Positions 9,694-19,700 of a DNA stretch of 64,000 nucleotides are shown here, piece by piece. A program made the translations under genes and the position numbers. The first letter of the stretch is position 1. Every line of letters begins with the position of its first letter. The stretch comes from Psychrobacter piscatorii (GTDB lineage: Bacteria; Pseudomonadota; Gammaproteobacteria; Pseudomonadales; Moraxellaceae): assembly GCF_904846415.1 (NCBI RefSeq), contig NZ_CAJHAR010000003.1:120762-184761 (forward strand), written 5' to 3'. Under the pieces are notes generated by a model. The model was given only the letters and a program-made list of their open reading frames with translations. It was not told where the DNA came from and did no database searches.

Positions 9694-11409
9694 CTATGAT
9701 TGGACAGTATACTGTTTGACCAGCATTTCAGTGGCAACATCAGCGGGCACAGGTTTACCAAACCAATAGCCTTGTCCATTTTTGCAACCCATGTCCAGCA
9801 ACACATCGCGCTGCTGTTCAGTTTCTATACCTTCTGCCACTACATGCATGTCTAGAGCGTCTGCCAAGTCTAGAATGGCTTTTACAATGGCATGCTGAGT
9901 ACGGTCTGTATCAATTTTTGAGATAAAGCTCTTATCAATTTTAATAAAATCAAAGGGGTATTCTTGTAGGTAACTCAAGGATGCATAGCCCGTACCAAAA
10001 TCATCTAAGGCAAGACAGACACCCAATTCTTTGAGGGCGTTGAGTTGTTTTCTGACATCATCATGGCGCTGAATCAAAGAGGATTCGGTCACTTCGATAT
10101 GCAACTGACACGCTGCAATCTTGTGCTGTACCAATAGGCCGCTCACCATATCAAAAAATTCAGGATGACTAAATTCAGCAGCATCAGCATTGATACAGAT
10201 GTGCTGACAAAAACCTTGCTGTCGCCATTCAGATAACTGGTTAGCAATCTTGTTAGCCATCTGTGAAAACAGCTCAAACGAGAGCTTATGGGTCAAAATA
10301 GCATCGATAAAATGTTTTGGTTTTAGTAGACCGCGAGTAGGATGTTGCCAGCGAACTAGCGCTTCAAATCCCGCAATTATTCCAGTATCCAATAAGAATT
10401 TTGGTTGATAATACGGTATGAACTGTCCTTCAGCCGACGCTGCTCGAAGATCAGCTTCTAACTGTAGGCTACCTGAAGTGGCTTCCTCAATCGTTTTGTC
10501 ATACCAACGGATATCATCGCCGCCGTGTTTTTTGACATACTGTAAGGCTTTTTCTGCTTTGGTCAGTAAGCCTGTTACCTGAGCATCGTTTTTAGGAAAG
10601 TAACTGACGCCAACAGAGACATGGCAATAGATATGAGCATCCGTTGCCGCGTTCTCATTCATAGTGAAGGGTATCTCGCACATTTGCATGAGCGTATCTA
10701 GCTGATGACGCACCATATTGCCATCTTTGCATTCAAACAGTAATGCAAAATCATCACCACCAAAGTGAGAAAAGCAGCGTAAATTTTCTAGCTCGAGGGT
10801 TTTGACTCGCTCTACAAAGCTCTGTATCAATGAGTTAACGCCATCAGAACCCAACAAGCTTGCAAGATTACGATAGCGGTCAATATTTAAACGTACAAGG
10901 ACAACTTCTTGATAGGTATCTAATAAAATATCACTGGCCTGACTCAAAAATACTTTGCGATTAGGCAATCCAGTGAGCTGATCGTAGTTGAGTAAATGTG
11001 CGACCTGCTTTTGATCTTTAACAACCGACGACATGTCACGTACCATGCCAACATGATAAACAGCTTGCTCGACACAAATCTTACGATAAGTCATATGGCA
11101 ATCGATAGTCTCTCCATAGCGATTGACCATTGAAATATCAAATTCGTAAAAACCATGCTCGATCAAGTTTTTCTTAATGGCCTTTAAGATAAGCTGCTCT
11201 TCTTCTGACAAAAATTCAGCCGCGTAAATACCGAGTGGACGACCGACCAAAAATGACTCTTTATAGCCAATCATAAGCTCATAGCTGGCATTGACAGATA
11301 GATAGCGTAAATTACTGTCTAATACAAAAATAGCATCTTCGATCTGCTCACACAGTTGGGCCATGAGTTGCTGTTTAATCGATACTGGAATGGGGTCAAA
11401 GTTGCTCAT
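9694..11409 (-). CDS. PAS-GGDEF-EAL protein, probable c-di-GMP phosphodiesterase
   Basis: The 571-residue protein has a PAS domain (about 15-130), a GGDEF domain (about 160-315) and an EAL domain (about 330-565). It has no membrane segment and is likely cytoplasmic. The GGDEF signature reads GGDDF, a departure at the position that is normally Glu, so cyclase activity is doubtful and the domain may be regulatory. The EAL domain keeps the expected catalytic set: FEALVRW, CINADA, IEVTESSL, LDDFGTGYASL, FIKIDKSFI, VVAEGIE and GQGYWFGKP. The likely net activity is hydrolysis of c-di-GMP, tuned by an unknown PAS ligand. It is monocistronic. Confidence 0.92.
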   Translation of the reverse strand: MSNFDPIPVSIKQQLMAQLCEQIEDAIFVLDSNLRYLSVNASYELMIGYKESFLVGRPLGIYAAEFLSEEEQLILKAIKKNLIEHGFYEFDISMVNRYGETIDCHMTYRKICVEQAVYHVGMVRDMSSVVKDQKQVAHLLNYDQLTGLPNRKVFLSQASDILLDTYQEVVLVRLNIDRYRNLASLLGSDGVNSLIQSFVERVKTLELENLRCFSHFGGDDFALLFECKDGNMVRHQLDTLMQMCEIPFTMNENAATDAHIYCHVSVGVSYFPKNDAQVTGLLTKAEKALQYVKKHGGDDIRWYDKTIEEATSGSLQLEADLRAASAEGQFIPYYQPKFLLDTGIIAGFEALVRWQHPTRGLLKPKHFIDAILTHKLSFELFSQMANKIANQLSEWRQQGFCQHICINADAAEFSHPEFFDMVSGLLVQHKIAACQLHIEVTESSLIQRHDDVRKQLNALKELGVCLALDDFGTGYASLSYLQEYPFDFIKIDKSFISKIDTDRTQHAIVKAILDLADALDMHVVAEGIETEQQRDVLLDMGCKNGQGYWFGKPVPADVATEMLVKQYTVQS

Positions 11410-11569
11410 AATAATGTCTCACAAAAAATAAAGGCTTATAAAAAATAAGTACTGTGATTCAATTTACTAAATTAGAACTAAGATCACTTTTGATTCTACA
11501 CAATATAAAACAAAAGTTCTATTTTAAAGTGTCTATAAATGATAGTAAATCTCATTACTAATACTAATT

Positions 11570-12430
11570 TTAACCATACAAAGCGAGTAAAGTAGTCAAT
11601 GCAACCACCGGTGCTGTCTCTGTACGTAATACCCTACTGCCAATTTGCCAAGGCATAAAACCTACAGATTCTGCTTTTTGACATTCATCGTCACTGAGAC
11701 CACCTTCAGGACCAATCAATAGTTCAATATAAGGAGAGTCTTGCTTGAGAACTGAGGCCAGTTTCTCGGGTTTAGCAGGTTGTCCTGCTGCAGGCACACT
11801 CATCTGCATACGTAGATCCGCGGTTTTTTGTAGCACCTTATAATAAGTGTCTTGACTGAGTGTGGAGACGATAGGACTGACCATCGTTGCTGTATTCAAA
11901 GAATCAGAATGGTTTAGCCATTCATTGATAGATAGTGGGGCAAGGATCAAAGGAGGACGATTGAGACCGCATTGCTCACAGGCGGCGATAGCGACTTGTT
12001 GCCAGTGAGCCAGTTTTTTGTCAACTTGGGCAGGTTTTAGATTGACCTCACCATGATGACTGCTGAGTAACTGTATGGCAGTTACACCAAGCTCTGTTGC
12101 TTTTTGAATCGCGTAATCCATACGTTCGCCGCGACTCATTACTAAGCCAATTTTGCTAATAACAGGCGCCGTGCGATCATCGTTTAGATGAGTGAGTAAG
12201 GTAGCGGTGGCTTTTTTCTTACTGATCGTTTGCAGCGCTACTTGATACTCACCACCAAGTCCATCGAACAAGATACCTTGATCGCCGATATTGGCACGCA
12301 GCACTCGGCACCAATGATGGACGATGCTGTCTGGCAACTCAACGTCGCTCCCTAGAGGTAGATCACCCAGCTTAGATAAAGGCATAGCATCAGCATTGTC
12401 GTTATTAATGGCATAAAAAAAACGTCGCAC
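11570..12430 (-). CDS. rsmE: 16S rRNA (uracil(1498)-N(3))-methyltransferase
   Basis: RsmE is a SPOUT-fold methyltransferase that makes m3U1498 in 16S rRNA using SAM. The 286 residues comprise an N-terminal PUA-like domain and a SPOUT domain ending in the knot motifs LLIGPEGGLSDDE and RVLRTETAPVVAL. It is longer than the usual 240-250 residues because of extra sequence after the N-terminus and in the middle (around AGQPAKPEKL). The start is a GTG (GTG CGA CGT TTT) with GGA about ten bases upstream. It is flanked by non-related genes. Confidence 0.94.
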   Translation of the reverse strand: MRRFFYAINNDNADAMPLSKLGDLPLGSDVELPDSIVHHWCRVLRANIGDQGILFDGLGGEYQVALQTISKKKATATLLTHLNDDRTAPVISKIGLVMSRGERMDYAIQKATELGVTAIQLLSSHHGEVNLKPAQVDKKLAHWQQVAIAACEQCGLNRPPLILAPLSINEWLNHSDSLNTATMVSPIVSTLSQDTYYKVLQKTADLRMQMSVPAAGQPAKPEKLASVLKQDSPYIELLIGPEGGLSDDECQKAESVGFMPWQIGSRVLRTETAPVVALTTLLALYG

Positions 12431-12649
12431 GAGGTCTTATTCCTATTGTTTGATTGGGAGCGTTTATTATCGGGTCCATAGAATATCACTTGAGCTATCT
12501 AAAGGCATGGCTTTTATGATAATTATTGTTCAGCGGAGTCACTTTATCTATAGATAATACTATCGCACAGTGAAGCAAAAATAAAAAAGTAATTAAGATG
12601 AAATGTATCTTATAAAATATGAAAGGTAATAGCCCAAAATTTTTCCAAT

Positions 12650-12679
12650 AAAAAACTGGCACTCCTAAGAGAGCCAGTT
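12650..12679 (-). terminator. Terminator of the ahcY-metF operon
   Basis: On the minus strand an AACTGGCT arm, a short loop and AGTGCCAGTT are followed by a T-run. It lies about 40 bases after the metF stop. An apparent 65-codon frame that overlaps this site is therefore not a gene. Confidence 0.75.
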
Positions 12680-12718
12680 GAAAATCAATCAATTAGATTT
12701 GTACTTAAATATCAATAA

Positions 12719-13567
12719 CTAGGCAGTTAAGCCCAGTGCTTCAACCAAGCGTCTGTTTGGCTCGACTTTGTTCATGCTATAAAAATGCATGGCTGGCACA
12801 CCCTCGATAATCAAGCGCTCACATAAGCGATAAACCACATCAAACCCAAACTCACGAATAGATTTGCTGTCATCGCCAAAGTCGGCTAGTCGCTTACGTA
12901 CATAACGTGGAATATCAGCGCCACAGCTGTCAGCAAAGCGTATCAGGTTACTAGAGTTAGTGATCGGCATGATGCCAGCTACCAATGGCTGGGCAATAGT
13001 ATCGATACCGCGTTTTTCTAACGTGTCACGCAAATACAGATAACTGTCTGCATTATAGAAAAACTGCGTAATCGATGCATTGGCACCAGCGCGGTACTTA
13101 TTCACCAAGTTGTCGACATCAAACTCAAAGCTACGCGCTTGTGGATGCATCTCAGGGTAGGCCGCCACTTCGATATGGAAGTGATCGCCTGAGTGCTCAC
13201 GAATGAACTTGACCAAATCTACTGCAAATGGCAGCTCACCCATGCCAACCTGACCTGACGGTAAGTCGCCACGCAATGCGACAAGACGTTGGATGCCTAA
13301 GCTCTTATAAAACTCAAGCAACTCAGCGATTTCTGCTTTGTCATCACCGATACAAGACATATGCGGCGCAATTTCAGTATCACCGCGTACGCTTAGTGCT
13401 TGCACGATGTCTAAGGTACGGCTACGAGTTGAGCCACCCGCACCGTAGGTCACCGAAAAATACGCCGGTGACAACTTATTTAGCTCATCATAAGTGCTGA
13501 GAAGCTTTTCGTGACCTTGCTCGGTTTTTGCAGGAAAGAACTCAAAGGAGAAAGCCGGCTTACTCAC
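12719..13567 (-). CDS. metF: 5,10-methylenetetrahydrofolate reductase
   Basis: MetF reduces 5,10-methylene-THF to 5-methyl-THF, the methyl donor for methionine synthase, using FAD. The protein starts SKPAFSFEFFPAKTEQGHE, the typical beginning of MetF, and includes VTYGAGGS, the flavin-site ALRGD, and TQFFYNADSYL. The start is set at a GTG preceded by AGGAG seven bases upstream, giving 282 residues; a longer frame reads into the end of ahcY and adds a non-homologous N-terminus. Only 13 bases separate it from the ahcY stop, so the two form an operon and supply consecutive activities of the methyl cycle. Confidence 0.95.
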   Translation of the reverse strand: MSKPAFSFEFFPAKTEQGHEKLLSTYDELNKLSPAYFSVTYGAGGSTRSRTLDIVQALSVRGDTEIAPHMSCIGDDKAEIAELLEFYKSLGIQRLVALRGDLPSGQVGMGELPFAVDLVKFIREHSGDHFHIEVAAYPEMHPQARSFEFDVDNLVNKYRAGANASITQFFYNADSYLYLRDTLEKRGIDTIAQPLVAGIMPITNSSNLIRFADSCGADIPRYVRKRLADFGDDSKSIREFGFDVVYRLCERLIIEGVPAMHFYSMNKVEPNRRLVEALGLTA

Positions 13568-13580
13568 AGTCAGGCTCCTT

Positions 13581-15005
13581 TTAGTATTTATAAGCGTCAG
13601 GTTTGAATGGACCTTCGACAGGCACACCCAGATACTCAGCTTGCTTTTCAGTTAGTTTGGTTAGTGTGCCGTTGAAGCCTGCAACCATCGCAGCGGCCAC
13701 TTCTTCGTCCAACTTCTTAGGCAATACTTTTACGTACAAGTTATCAAAGCGCTCGTCAGTCGGTAGATCAGCAAACTTCTCTTCGAACAGATACATCTGT
13801 GCCAGTACTTGGTTGGCAAATGAGCCGTCCATGACGCGTGATGGGTGACCAGTAGCATTACCTAGGTTTACTAGACGACCTTCAGCAAGCAAGATCAAAT
13901 AATCGTTTTCATCGTCTGAGCGGAAAATTTGATGAACTTGTGGCTTGATCTCAACCCAGCGCCAGTTATCACGCATAAACTGTGTGTCAATTTCAGTATC
14001 AAAGTGACCGATGTTACAAACGACTGCACCAGGCTTAAGGGCTGCTAGCATATGACGGTCACAAACGTGATAGTTACCAGTCGTGGTGACGATCATGTCA
14101 GTGTCTTCAAGCAAGCGCTTGTTAATGTTGTCTGCACCGCCAGTGTTATCGCCATCGATGTATGGTGATAATACCTCAAAACCGTCCATACATGCCTGCA
14201 TAGCACAGATTGGATCAACTTCTGAGACACGTACGATCATGCCTTCTTGACGTAGGCTTTGTGTAGAGCCTTTACCTACATCGCCATAACCAATAACTAA
14301 GGCGCGGCGACCAGCAAGGAACATGTCTGTTGCGCGTTTGATGGCATCATTTAAGCTATGACGGCAGCCGTATTTGTTGTCATTTTTCGATTTGGTAACC
14401 GCATCGTTGACGTTAATAGCAGGCACCTTTAGCGTGCCCTTGTTCAACATCTCAACCAAACGGTGTACACCAGTGGTGGTCTCTTCTGAGATACCATGGA
14501 TATTGTCAAGAAGCTCTGCATATTCATCATGAATCAAAGCGGTCAAATCACCACCATCATCCAAGATTAAGTTGGCATCCCACAGCTGGCCTGACGCTTC
14601 GCCGCCAACATGTACTTGCTGGCGTAGACACCATTCGTACTCTTCTTCTGTTTCGCCTTTCCAAGCATATACAGAGATACCAGCAGCAGCAATTGCCGCC
14701 GCAGCATGATCCTGAGTTGAGAAGATGTTACATGAGGTCCAACGTACTTCAGCACCTAGTGCGACTAGTGTCTCGATAAGTACGGCAGTTTGGATGGTCA
14801 TGTGGATACAGCCAGCTATTTTCGCGCCTTTGAGTGGCTGGTCTGCTTCGTAGCGACGACGCAAGCCCATCAGGGCAGGCATTTCGGCTTCGGCAAGGGT
14901 GATTTCACGGCGGCCGTAATCAGCAAGGCTGATATCAGCGACTTTATAGTCAGTGAAAGAGGGGTCGATCGTATGGGCAGATGGTGTAGTAGACACTGCG
15001 TCCAT
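13581..15005 (-). CDS. ahcY: S-adenosyl-L-homocysteine hydrolase
   Basis: AhcY splits S-adenosylhomocysteine into adenosine and homocysteine, relieving product inhibition of methyltransferases. The 474 residues are the normal length for bacterial enzymes that carry the extra insertion. Diagnostic motifs are [10 protein letters not shown], the NAD-binding [18 protein letters not shown], and the C-terminal [13 protein letters not shown] stands six bases before the ATG. It is the first gene of the ahcY-metF operon. The leader upstream has an RNA fold resembling an SAH riboswitch, which would make expression respond to the enzyme's own substrate. Confidence 0.97.
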   Translation of the reverse strand: MDAVSTTPSAHTIDPSFTDYKVADISLADYGRREITLAEAEMPALMGLRRRYEADQPLKGAKIAGCIHMTIQTAVLIETLVALGAEVRWTSCNIFSTQDHAAAAIAAAGISVYAWKGETEEEYEWCLRQQVHVGGEASGQLWDANLILDDGGDLTALIHDEYAELLDNIHGISEETTTGVHRLVEMLNKGTLKVPAINVNDAVTKSKNDNKYGCRHSLNDAIKRATDMFLAGRRALVIGYGDVGKGSTQSLRQEGMIVRVSEVDPICAMQACMDGFEVLSPYIDGDNTGGADNINKRLLEDTDMIVTTTGNYHVCDRHMLAALKPGAVVCNIGHFDTEIDTQFMRDNWRWVEIKPQVHQIFRSDDENDYLILLAEGRLVNLGNATGHPSRVMDGSFANQVLAQMYLFEEKFADLPTDERFDNLYVKVLPKKLDEEVAAAMVAGFNGTLTKLTEKQAEYLGVPVEGPFKPDAYKY

Positions 15006-15070
15006 AATATGCTCCTATCAGTGGTTAACGAATGATAAAAAGAATAAAAACGCAGGTGCCGTTGTTTGCG

Positions 15071-15192
15071 CTGTGAGCGGCCAAAACGATGGATGCTCAA
15101 CAGTTAACCGAGCCTAACATAAGCAATGAATAGCAAGCGTTTGAATACAAACACGGCTACCAATATTTATGGCGCAACACCTCTCGGAGGTC
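15071..15192 (-). promoter_or_regulatory. Structured ahcY leader, candidate SAH riboswitch
   Basis: On the minus strand the leader reads CTCCGAGAGGTGTTGCGCC, then an internal hairpin, then TTAGGCTCGG, then about 20 bases later TTTTGGCCGCTCACA. The known SAH aptamer has CCGAG...GCGYUGC, CCAGGCUCGG and ACGGCGCUC in the same order. Pairings I can draw are P1 CCGAG/CTCGG, a P2-like CATAA/TTATG, and an extra 7-bp hairpin GTGTTTG/CAAACGC inside P2. The long-range pairing of the 3' CCGCTC with the 5' GAGAGG has one mismatch, so the match is imperfect. It ends about 66 bases before the ahcY start. Location upstream of ahcY is the classic context for this class. Confidence 0.42.
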
Positions 15193-15290
15193 GTTATTGT
15201 AATAGATGAGTGGTTAATTGTCACCTATTGGATAACATAAATAGCTGACGGCTTAGACAGATAAAACTTTAAACAGGAATCTATAGCCAT

Positions 15291-15320
15291 AAAAAAGGTC
15301 ATCGATTGATGACCTTTTTT
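15291..15320 (-). terminator. Terminator after the BtuB-like receptor gene
   Basis: Perfect 13-bp arms AAAAAAGGTCATC and GATGACCTTTTTT enclose a GATT loop, with T-runs on both strands. It lies about 34 bases past the receptor stop and also insulates the ahcY promoter. Confidence 0.88.
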
Positions 15321-15353
15321 GTTTTAATGTTTTTTGATATTACTCAGCCAAAA

Positions 15354-17291
15354 TTAGTACCAGTTATAGGTTAGAGAGGTGAAATAACTTGTACCTTCTG
15401 TGGCGTACTCATTACCGAATTGGCTGGCAAGGGTATAATCTTCATCAGTAATATTATCTACACGCAAGTTAGCACGTAGATTAGGTGTGATATAGGCGCT
15501 TCCGCTTACGTTAAGTAGCGTATAGCTATCAAGTTCATTGTTTTCAGTTGTAAGTCTATCATCGCTATATTTTGCCTCGAGGCGCATATCGAACGTAGGT
15601 TGCTGATATCCGATATAAACTAAACCACTATTTTTAGGACGGTAAGGAAGTTGTTGATCAAAGTTGGCATTAGTTCTGGTTTTGTTCTTCGCGTCTAAGT
15701 AGTCATATCCTAGACCAAATATAAAATCATTCATATTCCAATCTGAGGTCAAACTCAAGCCTTTTATTTTTGCTTCACTAATGTTCGTACCGCTTGCAAT
15801 AAGGTCTTCTGCGTCCGTGTGATAGCCTGTTAATCGTGAAGTTTGCATATCATTAGCGTATTCAACGAATACTTCAGTATTTTCAGTTTTTTCAGGCTTT
15901 AGGTTTGGATTGTTATCACCTGGGTAGTATAGGTCGTTAAAGGTTGGTGCGCGAAAGCCCGTGGCATAATTTGCACCGATGCGCATACCAGCTAGCGGAC
16001 GTATGGCTGCCCCTAAGTTGTATGTATTTTCATTACCATATTGTGAGTTGTCATCTACACGATAGTTGGCTTGCAAATCATAATAAGTGTCCGCTAATTG
16101 ATAACCTACAAAAGCGCTCTTAACATCTCTGTCGTCAGGGTCATAAGCCGTTTGAACAGCAGGATCAGGATAGTTTGAAAAGTCTAAAACATCTGAAGCA
16201 TCTAGTTTTTGTGATAACCATTCTGCACCGACAATAACTGTACCAGGTTGCGAGTTAATACTAGTCTCTAAGCGTGCCTGCTCTTGAGTGGTATCAAACT
16301 GGCTACCATTGTCATAACTGATAGAGTTGTTATCGTGAGAGGTTGATTTATCAATACTTTGACCGTAGCTCAGTTTAGTAAGAGTTAATGGGGTTTTATA
16401 TTGCAAATAGGCGTTAGCGCTACCGTTTTTTTGATCAGAGTAGGCGTAAGGAATGACTTTTCCGGCTGAGTCAAACTCAGTCGTAGAGTCTGAATATAAG
16501 CCGCTAATCCCTGCACTAAATGCATTTGTGAACTTGTGCTGCAGTGCCAAACTGACATTGGTAGATTCAAAACCATCATCATCAGAGTTATAATCAAAAG
16601 AATTACGATTAGCAATAGCGTTAAAACCATCAGTTTCGTTGCGACTGACACCTAAGCTCAATGATGAAGTGTCATTTTTAAGTTGACCTGTCACGCCGAC
16701 TTGATAGTGATTATTACTACCGTAACCAACGGTAGTGGAAACATTAGATTGTTCTACGCTATTGCCCTTAGTGAAAATTTGAATGACACCGCCCATCGCA
16801 TCTGAGCCATAAAGACTAGATCCTGAAGCGCCGTATAAAATTTCAATGCGATCAATTTGATCTGCTGACAATAAATTCAGCGATGGGCTACCTAAAGATA
16901 CCGAGCTGTAGCGAATGCCATCGATAAGCACCAATACCTGCTTACTGTCGTAACCACGCATATAAAAATTACTGGTGGTTCCCATGCCACCACTTTGCGT
17001 AATGTTGATACCAGGTTGATTTTTCAATACATCAGTGACTGTTTGACCTTGATAACGCTGTAATTCTTCCTTATCAATTATACGAGTTTGCGCAATCACA
17101 TTATTGGTCTTGGTAGGCGTACGTGTCGCTGTTACAACAATTTTATCAAGCTCAACTTGTGGCATCTCGCTATCGTTAGTATTGGTTACATCAGGGGTCG
17201 CCGCCATCGCTGTGCTGACTGCGAATAAACCAAGTGCGCTTAAAATACTTAAGCGAAGATAGGTGCGTGAAGATGAGCATGATAAAGACAT
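15354..17291 (-). CDS. btuB: TonB-dependent outer-membrane receptor, BtuB-like (cobalamin)
   Basis: The 645-residue protein has a signal peptide ending in STAMAA, a TonB box (DKIVVTATR), a plug domain with MRGYDSKQVLVLIDGIRY and GASGSSLYGSDAMGGVIQIFT, and a 22-strand barrel ending in an aromatic residue (LTYNWY). Plug motifs and size resemble BtuB, the vitamin B12 receptor, more than siderophore receptors. The start is set at the ATG with GGA seven bases upstream; a longer frame adds 13 residues before the signal peptide. No B12 box is recognisable upstream, which weakens a cobalamin-riboswitch model. The product name is an inference from family resemblance. Confidence 0.8.
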   Translation of the reverse strand: MSLSCSSSRTYLRLSILSALGLFAVSTAMAATPDVTNTNDSEMPQVELDKIVVTATRTPTKTNNVIAQTRIIDKEELQRYQGQTVTDVLKNQPGINITQSGGMGTTSNFYMRGYDSKQVLVLIDGIRYSSVSLGSPSLNLLSADQIDRIEILYGASGSSLYGSDAMGGVIQIFTKGNSVEQSNVSTTVGYGSNNHYQVGVTGQLKNDTSSLSLGVSRNETDGFNAIANRNSFDYNSDDDGFESTNVSLALQHKFTNAFSAGISGLYSDSTTEFDSAGKVIPYAYSDQKNGSANAYLQYKTPLTLTKLSYGQSIDKSTSHDNNSISYDNGSQFDTTQEQARLETSINSQPGTVIVGAEWLSQKLDASDVLDFSNYPDPAVQTAYDPDDRDVKSAFVGYQLADTYYDLQANYRVDDNSQYGNENTYNLGAAIRPLAGMRIGANYATGFRAPTFNDLYYPGDNNPNLKPEKTENTEVFVEYANDMQTSRLTGYHTDAEDLIASGTNISEAKIKGLSLTSDWNMNDFIFGLGYDYLDAKNKTRTNANFDQQLPYRPKNSGLVYIGYQQPTFDMRLEAKYSDDRLTTENNELDSYTLLNVSGSAYITPNLRANLRVDNITDEDYTLASQFGNEYATEGTSYFTSLTYNWY

Positions 17292-17692
17292 GGTTGATTC
17301 CAAAGTAATCAGATTAAAAAATGCAAACATAAGAAATAACTATTAAGACGTAAAAGGTGTCAAAAGTTACAAAAAACAGTATATAAGCAAAACTGCGCTC
17401 ATTATCTACAAAAGTTCCGCCTTTATAAACCACTTTAACCTAATGTTTCTTCACGGTAGGATGAATATAATTCATGATAAGGTACTAATTATTCATTAGA
17501 GAGCTACTTTTTCTATTAACGTCTACCATTTTCAGTAAGCGGGAGAGGTTGTACAGAGCGATAAAATAGCTAACTCACACAGTTAATGACAAAAACGTAT
17601 AATCAAAAGCACTGCTGTTATAAATAATTGTTATCATAGTGCGGATATTATGTGTTCTTCATTGTGCCACTCATAAAGTTAAGAGGTTTGTT
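17292..17692. other. Divergent promoter region between the receptor and the mechanosensitive channel genes
   Basis: About 400 bases between two diverging genes, AT-rich and with no supported ORF. I looked for a cobalamin riboswitch and a Fur box and found neither convincingly. It should hold promoters for both genes. Confidence 0.6.
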
Positions 17693-19660
17693 TTGTCTAC
17701 TCAGCATAATCTGACTCCCAGTACCGCATCCCCTTCATCGAACTCTACTCTTAAGATACCATTTGCGGTCGTAATGCTTTTGCTGGCGATGATATTAAGT
17801 ATTGTGTTGCCAAAAACCGCTTTTGCTGTTGACGCTGGTGCGCTTGGCGTTGGTGGTGATAGTAGTGAGGAGACGGTAGCTACACCTCTACCTGATTCAT
17901 TTGGGCGAGATACGCCGCGTCATACCGTACAGGGTTTTATCAGTGCGCTGGGCGAAAACGACTACTTGCTGGCAAGTAACTATCTAAATTTATCCAAGTC
18001 TGATAACCCAACGACAGTCGTACGTCAGTTTAAGCAAGCGCTCGATGCGGGTGGGCGATTCCAACCTGATTTGCAAATCAGTAATACCCCTGAGGGCAAT
18101 CTCACCGATCAACTACCACCGAATCAAGAAAATGTCGGTGTGATTAACATCGGTGAAAAAAGTGTGTCGTTGTTACTAGAAAGAGTGGTTTCTAAAGAGA
18201 ACGAGCAGTATTGGCAATTCTCGAGTGAGACGCTGAGTTCCATACCGGAAGTGATAGAAAACTCAGAGCCGACCTTGGTATCTCGCTATACGGTGGATTC
18301 ATTAGATGGTAAAAAACTCTTTGGTTATCAGCTGGCTGATTTGGTCGCTGCGCTATCTATGATCGTGAGCAGCTTTGTCCTCACTTATATCGCAGTATGG
18401 TTGTTATACCATCTATTGAGGATTATTTATCCTCGTGTGCGCGGCGTGCCTTTGCCATTACCTGACAAAGTGATACTGCCGCTTTCTGTAGTCATTATGG
18501 CGCTGATCTTATCTGAAGTGATGGTCTATGCAGGCGTGTCCGTCACGCTACGCGAACCAGTCAATCGCTTTACTGATATTGCTTCTTGGCTTGCACTAAC
18601 TTGGCTGCTATTACGAGTTATTGATGCGATATTTACTCGAGCGGTTAATCTAAGCTATAAGAAAAACTATACTGAGCGTGTCTCAATCTTGGGACTGATG
18701 CGAAAAGTCGTTAAAGCGCTACTCTTAATATTTGCGGTCATTGTCATTTTTGGTAATTTGGGTTTTGACTTAACCACAGGTATTGCCGCACTGGGTGTGG
18801 GTGGTTTGGCATTGGCACTTGGTGCGCAAAAAACCATTGAAAACCTTGTTGGTAGTGTCGTCGTCGTCGCGGATTCACCAGTACGTATCGGTGATTATTG
18901 CAAATTTGGCACTTATGAAGGCACGGTTATTGACATCGGTATTCGCTCATCACGTGTGCGCACATTGACACGGACTGTTGTCACGGTGCCAAACGGTGAT
19001 TTTTCATCGATGCAAATTGAAAACTTTACCTCGCGTGATATGTTCCGCTTCTTTCATCAGTTATATCTGAAGCGCACCGCGAATATCGATGTGGTCTTCA
19101 AGATGGTCAAAGACTTAGATGAGTTTTTAAATGAGCATTACTTGACCAACCAAGAATGGAATCAAGTTAATATTTTAGAGCTACGCCAAGACTGCTATGT
19201 CATTCAGCTACAGGCATATATCAATGCCAATGATGTGATGGAGTTTTATGATAAGCAAAACGTGGTATTCGTTGATGTATTAAACCAAGTCGCAAAATAT
19301 GATGTCGAACATGCATTGCCAACCCAGCAGCTGATCGTCAATCAAGCTGAGCTTGAACATCATATGGAAAACAATACTGTTGAAACAGAAGATGATGTTT
19401 CAGAAGACCATAGCAATACGAATACCAATGAAACAAATGTCAGTCTAGAAAGTAATGATGATAATTCTGGCGGTGTGATTATCAACAAAGACACCGACAA
19501 TGCTAACGATGATATGGCAAATAATCAAAAGTCATCTATGGCAACTGTCAGTAGAAAGGGTGCGCTCAAAGCGCTCAAACACAAAAGTCGTATGCTAAGA
19601 AAAAGCAAATTTAAGCATACTAGAAACAAATTTAGCTTGTCTATATGGAATCAGCCTTAG
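17693..19660 (+). CDS. MscS-family mechanosensitive ion channel with long C-terminal tail
   Basis: The protein begins with a signal-like hydrophobic segment, a periplasmic region of about 170 residues, then several transmembrane segments leading into the conserved MscS pore helix and beta domain (GGLALALGAQKTIENLVGS, then SPVRIGDYCKFGTYEGTVIDIGIRSSRVRT). That signature is strong. After the alpha-beta domain the last 110 or so residues are an Asn/Asp/Glu-rich linker followed by a very basic end (KHKSRMLRKSKFKHTRNK). The best start is a TTG with AAGAGG six bases upstream; a GTG 54 bases earlier is open but has no ribosome-binding site. It probably acts as an osmotic safety valve in the inner membrane. 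Confidence 0.9.
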   Translation: MSTQHNLTPSTASPSSNSTLKIPFAVVMLLLAMILSIVLPKTAFAVDAGALGVGGDSSEETVATPLPDSFGRDTPRHTVQGFISALGENDYLLASNYLNLSKSDNPTTVVRQFKQALDAGGRFQPDLQISNTPEGNLTDQLPPNQENVGVINIGEKSVSLLLERVVSKENEQYWQFSSETLSSIPEVIENSEPTLVSRYTVDSLDGKKLFGYQLADLVAALSMIVSSFVLTYIAVWLLYHLLRIIYPRVRGVPLPLPDKVILPLSVVIMALILSEVMVYAGVSVTLREPVNRFTDIASWLALTWLLLRVIDAIFTRAVNLSYKKNYTERVSILGLMRKVVKALLLIFAVIVIFGNLGFDLTTGIAALGVGGLALALGAQKTIENLVGSVVVVADSPVRIGDYCKFGTYEGTVIDIGIRSSRVRTLTRTVVTVPNGDFSSMQIENFTSRDMFRFFHQLYLKRTANIDVVFKMVKDLDEFLNEHYLTNQEWNQVNILELRQDCYVIQLQAYINANDVMEFYDKQNVVFVDVLNQVAKYDVEHALPTQQLIVNQAELEHHMENNTVETEDDVSEDHSNTNTNETNVSLESNDDNSGGVIINKDTDNANDDMANNQKSSMATVSRKGALKALKHKSRMLRKSKFKHTRNKFSLSIWNQP

Positions 19661-19700
19661 AAACGGTTTTTCCATATAGGCAATCACTCTACACGGTCAG

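Noticed and set aside
12495..12692. A 65-codon hydrophobic frame on the minus strand between rsmE and metF
   Set aside because: It overlaps the metF terminator and is AT-rich without a ribosome-binding site, so it is a chance frame.
17292..17692. Possible cobalamin riboswitch or Fur box upstream of the BtuB-like gene
   Set aside because: No B12-box or Fur-box pattern of usable quality was found on either strand.
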